Source: JBEKYH01 sp049511115 (lineage in GTDB: Bacteria > Planctomycetota > Phycisphaerae > Tepidisphaerales > Tepidisphaeraceae). Taken from it: DNA of 6,458 nt. Both the position numbers and the translations under genes were made by a program. Of this stretch, positions 5,534 through 6,458 are shown piece by piece. Each line of letters opens with the position of its first letter. Positions within the stretch are counted from its first letter, which is position 1. The DNA is taken from NCBI GenBank assembly GCA_049511115.1, contig JBEKYH010000301.1, positions 1-6,458 of the forward strand, in the 5' to 3' direction. The notes beneath the pieces were generated by a model, which saw only the letters and a program-made list of their open reading frames with translations, was not told the DNA's origin and searched no databases.

Positions 5534-5558
5534 GGCGTGGTCGGTTTGACGCCTTTTT
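5534..5558 (+). terminator. Leader hairpin 2 followed by T5, terminator- or attenuator-like
   Basis: GGCGT (5534-5538) pairs with ACGCC (5549-5553) around the loop GGTCGGTTTG, and TTTTT follows directly at 5554-5558. This is the form of a weak intrinsic terminator, placed between the presumed promoter and the ribosome binding site, 16 nt before the start codon. The 5-bp stem is short for an efficient terminator, so attenuation or a protein-binding leader are alternatives. Confidence 0.35.
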
Positions 5559-5562
5559 GCGG

Positions 5563-5571
5563 GAGAGGTGA
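5563..5571 (+). promoter_or_regulatory. Ribosome binding site of the HAF repeat gene
   Basis: The AGAGGTGA stretch lies a few bases before the ATG at 5575. It is the strongest Shine-Dalgarno in the window and fixes this start, which also gives a proper signal peptide. Confidence 0.6.
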
Positions 5572-5574
5572 GGT

Positions 5575-6458
5575 ATGCGTGAGTTATCGAGGTTGGTGGG
5601 GAAGAGTTTCCTTTTGGCGGCGGCTGCGATGGCCTACGGGCTCGGCGGCATGCCTGCCGCTCGCGGGCAAACGGCGTATCAATTTACGACGTTGGATGAT
5701 CCGGCGGGGGTTGTAACGCGAATCTTTGGCATCTCCGGCAACTTGATTGTCGGTGAATACGGCACTAGCCAGGGGAATCAGGGATTCGTTTACAACGGCT
5801 CAACCTTTATCACTTTGTCTGTGCCAGATTCAACATTGACAAATGTCAGCGGGATATCTGGCAATGAAATTGTGGGAAATTATTTTAACACCAACGGCGT
5901 CAGTCATGCCTATTTGTATAACGGTTCGACGTATACGACTTTGGACGACCCGTCGGGGACGAGTGATTCCGCTCTCGGTGTGTCAGGAAATACGATCGTC
6001 GGCGAGTACATAGATTCCAATAAACAACAACATGGTTTTGTTTATAATGGATCCGCTTTTGCCGCTTTGGATTATCCCTCTACCGGAGCTGGAACGATTG
6101 CGGAGGGGGTTTCGGACGGTGTCATTGTGGGAACATATGGCTTTGGTCAATCTCAAAGCGGCTTCACCTATAATGGCACGGCTTACACCGCACTGAATGA
6201 TCCGTTGGCGCAGCCGGTCGGTGATAGCGGCGCGTTTACCCAAGCATTAGGGATTTCAGGGCAAATGGTTGTGGGGGACTACCTCGATAGCAACGGGAAC
6301 TCGCATGGGTTCATCTACAATGGATCGTCTTATATGACGTTGGACGATCCCTTAGGGATCAATACAACGATTACCGGGATAGACGGCACAACGATCGTTG
6401 GATATTGGGGCAATCCAAATACGGACAGCGCAGGTGGCTTCATAGCGACCCCCGTTCC
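5575..6458 (+). CDS. Secreted HAF-type repeat protein, probable PEP-CTERM-anchored; 3' end outside window
   Basis: The frame is open from the ATG to the right edge: 294 codons plus two bases (CC, so the next residue is Pro). The first 34 residues form a signal peptide (basic N-terminus with R2, R6 and K10; hydrophobic FLLAAAAMAYGLGG; likely cleavage after PAARG or QTA). The rest is six units of about 42 residues, at residues 35-77, 78-119, 120-161, 162-203, 204-252 and 253-294. The consensus is Y-x-TLDDP, a variable loop, GISGN-x-IVG-x-Y, x-SNG-x-x-HGF-x-YNGS. This resembles the extracellular HAF repeat family, thought to build beta-rich, perhaps propeller-like surface proteins. The visible end, FIATPVP, is how many PEP-CTERM proteins begin their sorting signal (PxPEP), so cell-surface processing by an exosortase is inferred. 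Base use is much more AT-rich than in neighbouring genes. The function is unknown. Confidence 0.85.
   Translation, partial: MRELSRLVGKSFLLAAAAMAYGLGGMPAARGQTAYQFTTLDDPAGVVTRIFGISGNLIVGEYGTSQGNQGFVYNGSTFITLSVPDSTLTNVSGISGNEIVGNYFNTNGVSHAYLYNGSTYTTLDDPSGTSDSALGVSGNTIVGEYIDSNKQQHGFVYNGSAFAALDYPSTGAGTIAEGVSDGVIVGTYGFGQSQSGFTYNGTAYTALNDPLAQPVGDSGAFTQALGISGQMVVGDYLDSNGNSHGFIYNGSSYMTLDDPLGINTTITGIDGTTIVGYWGNPNTDSAGGFIATPV
5677..6456 (+). repeat. Six in-frame degenerate repeats (about 126 bp each) within the HAF gene
   Basis: Units run 5677-5805, 5806-5931, 5932-6057, 6058-6183, 6184-6330 and 6331-6456. Four middle or last units are exactly 42 codons, the first is 43, and the fifth is 49 because of extra residues after NDPLAQP. 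Repeats are clear in protein but well diverged in DNA, so they arose by old duplication and not by recent slippage. Confidence 0.8.

Larger units (their letters stand above)
5254..5574. other. 321-bp intergenic and leader region before the HAF repeat gene
   Basis: No coding frame here is convincing. The base composition turns AT-richer from about 5340. Visible elements are: a T5 run at 5305-5309 region without a clear stem, TAAAAT at 5395-5400 (a good -10 match without a -35), a 5-bp stem GCGCG/CGCGC at 5410-5425, a 10-bp palindrome at 5464-5473, TAGAAT at 5480-5485, two tandem hairpins at 5501-5553 and a strong ribosome binding site at the end. The last four form a coherent promoter-plus-leader arrangement for the downstream gene. 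Confidence 0.5.

Noticed and set aside
5983..6243. 86-codon minus-strand frame inside the HAF gene
   Set aside because: It is the complement of in-frame protein repeats on the plus strand and has no motif or ribosome binding site of note.

Overview
The window looks like a chromosomal segment from a GC-rich bacterium, most plausibly a planctomycete of the Phycisphaerae type. This assignment is inference. It rests on the combination of a DUF502 membrane protein next to periplasmic HtrA-like proteins, a secreted HAF-type repeat protein whose cut-off end looks like the lead-in to a PEP-CTERM sorting signal, a GGTGACAR-type 8-bp tandem repeat, and many genes with weak Shine-Dalgarno sequences. No rRNA, tRNA, CRISPR array, transposase or integrase was seen.

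Layout: (1) Positions 1-373 (+) hold the C-terminal end of a TauE/SafE-type membrane permease, with an 8-bp tandem repeat running across its stop codon. (2) Positions 507-1511 (-) hold a compact cluster read right to left: a pterin-4a-carbinolamine dehydratase, then an MNT nucleotidyltransferase and a HEPN/HepT protein forming an MntA-HepT toxin-antitoxin pair. (3) Positions 1512-1665 are a divergent intergenic region with two perfect hairpins. The loop of the second is perfectly complementary to a 10-mer further downstream. (4) Positions 1666-5253 (+) are a tight three-gene unit: a DUF502 membrane protein, an intact HtrA/DegP-like serine protease with two PDZ domains, and a paralogue with the same architecture in which all three catalytic residues are replaced. 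(5) Positions 5254-5574 are a 321-bp leader region with a palindrome, a candidate -10 box and two tandem hairpins with near-identical 10-nt loops. (6) Positions 5575-6458 (+) hold a secreted repeat protein, open at the window edge, with six units of about 42 residues and visibly lower GC than its neighbours.

Functionally, the centre is an envelope unit. The DUF502 protein sits in the inner membrane. The active HtrA and its catalytically dead partner are both predicted to be exported, and the three genes are linked by a 4-bp overlap and a 19-bp gap. A simple reading is that the pseudoprotease modulates or scaffolds the active protease, but no direct evidence for this is in the sequence. The most unusual signals are the active/dead HtrA pair, the paired hairpins in the leader of the HAF gene, and the loop-complementary hairpin upstream of DUF502. 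The other genes are recognisable family members.
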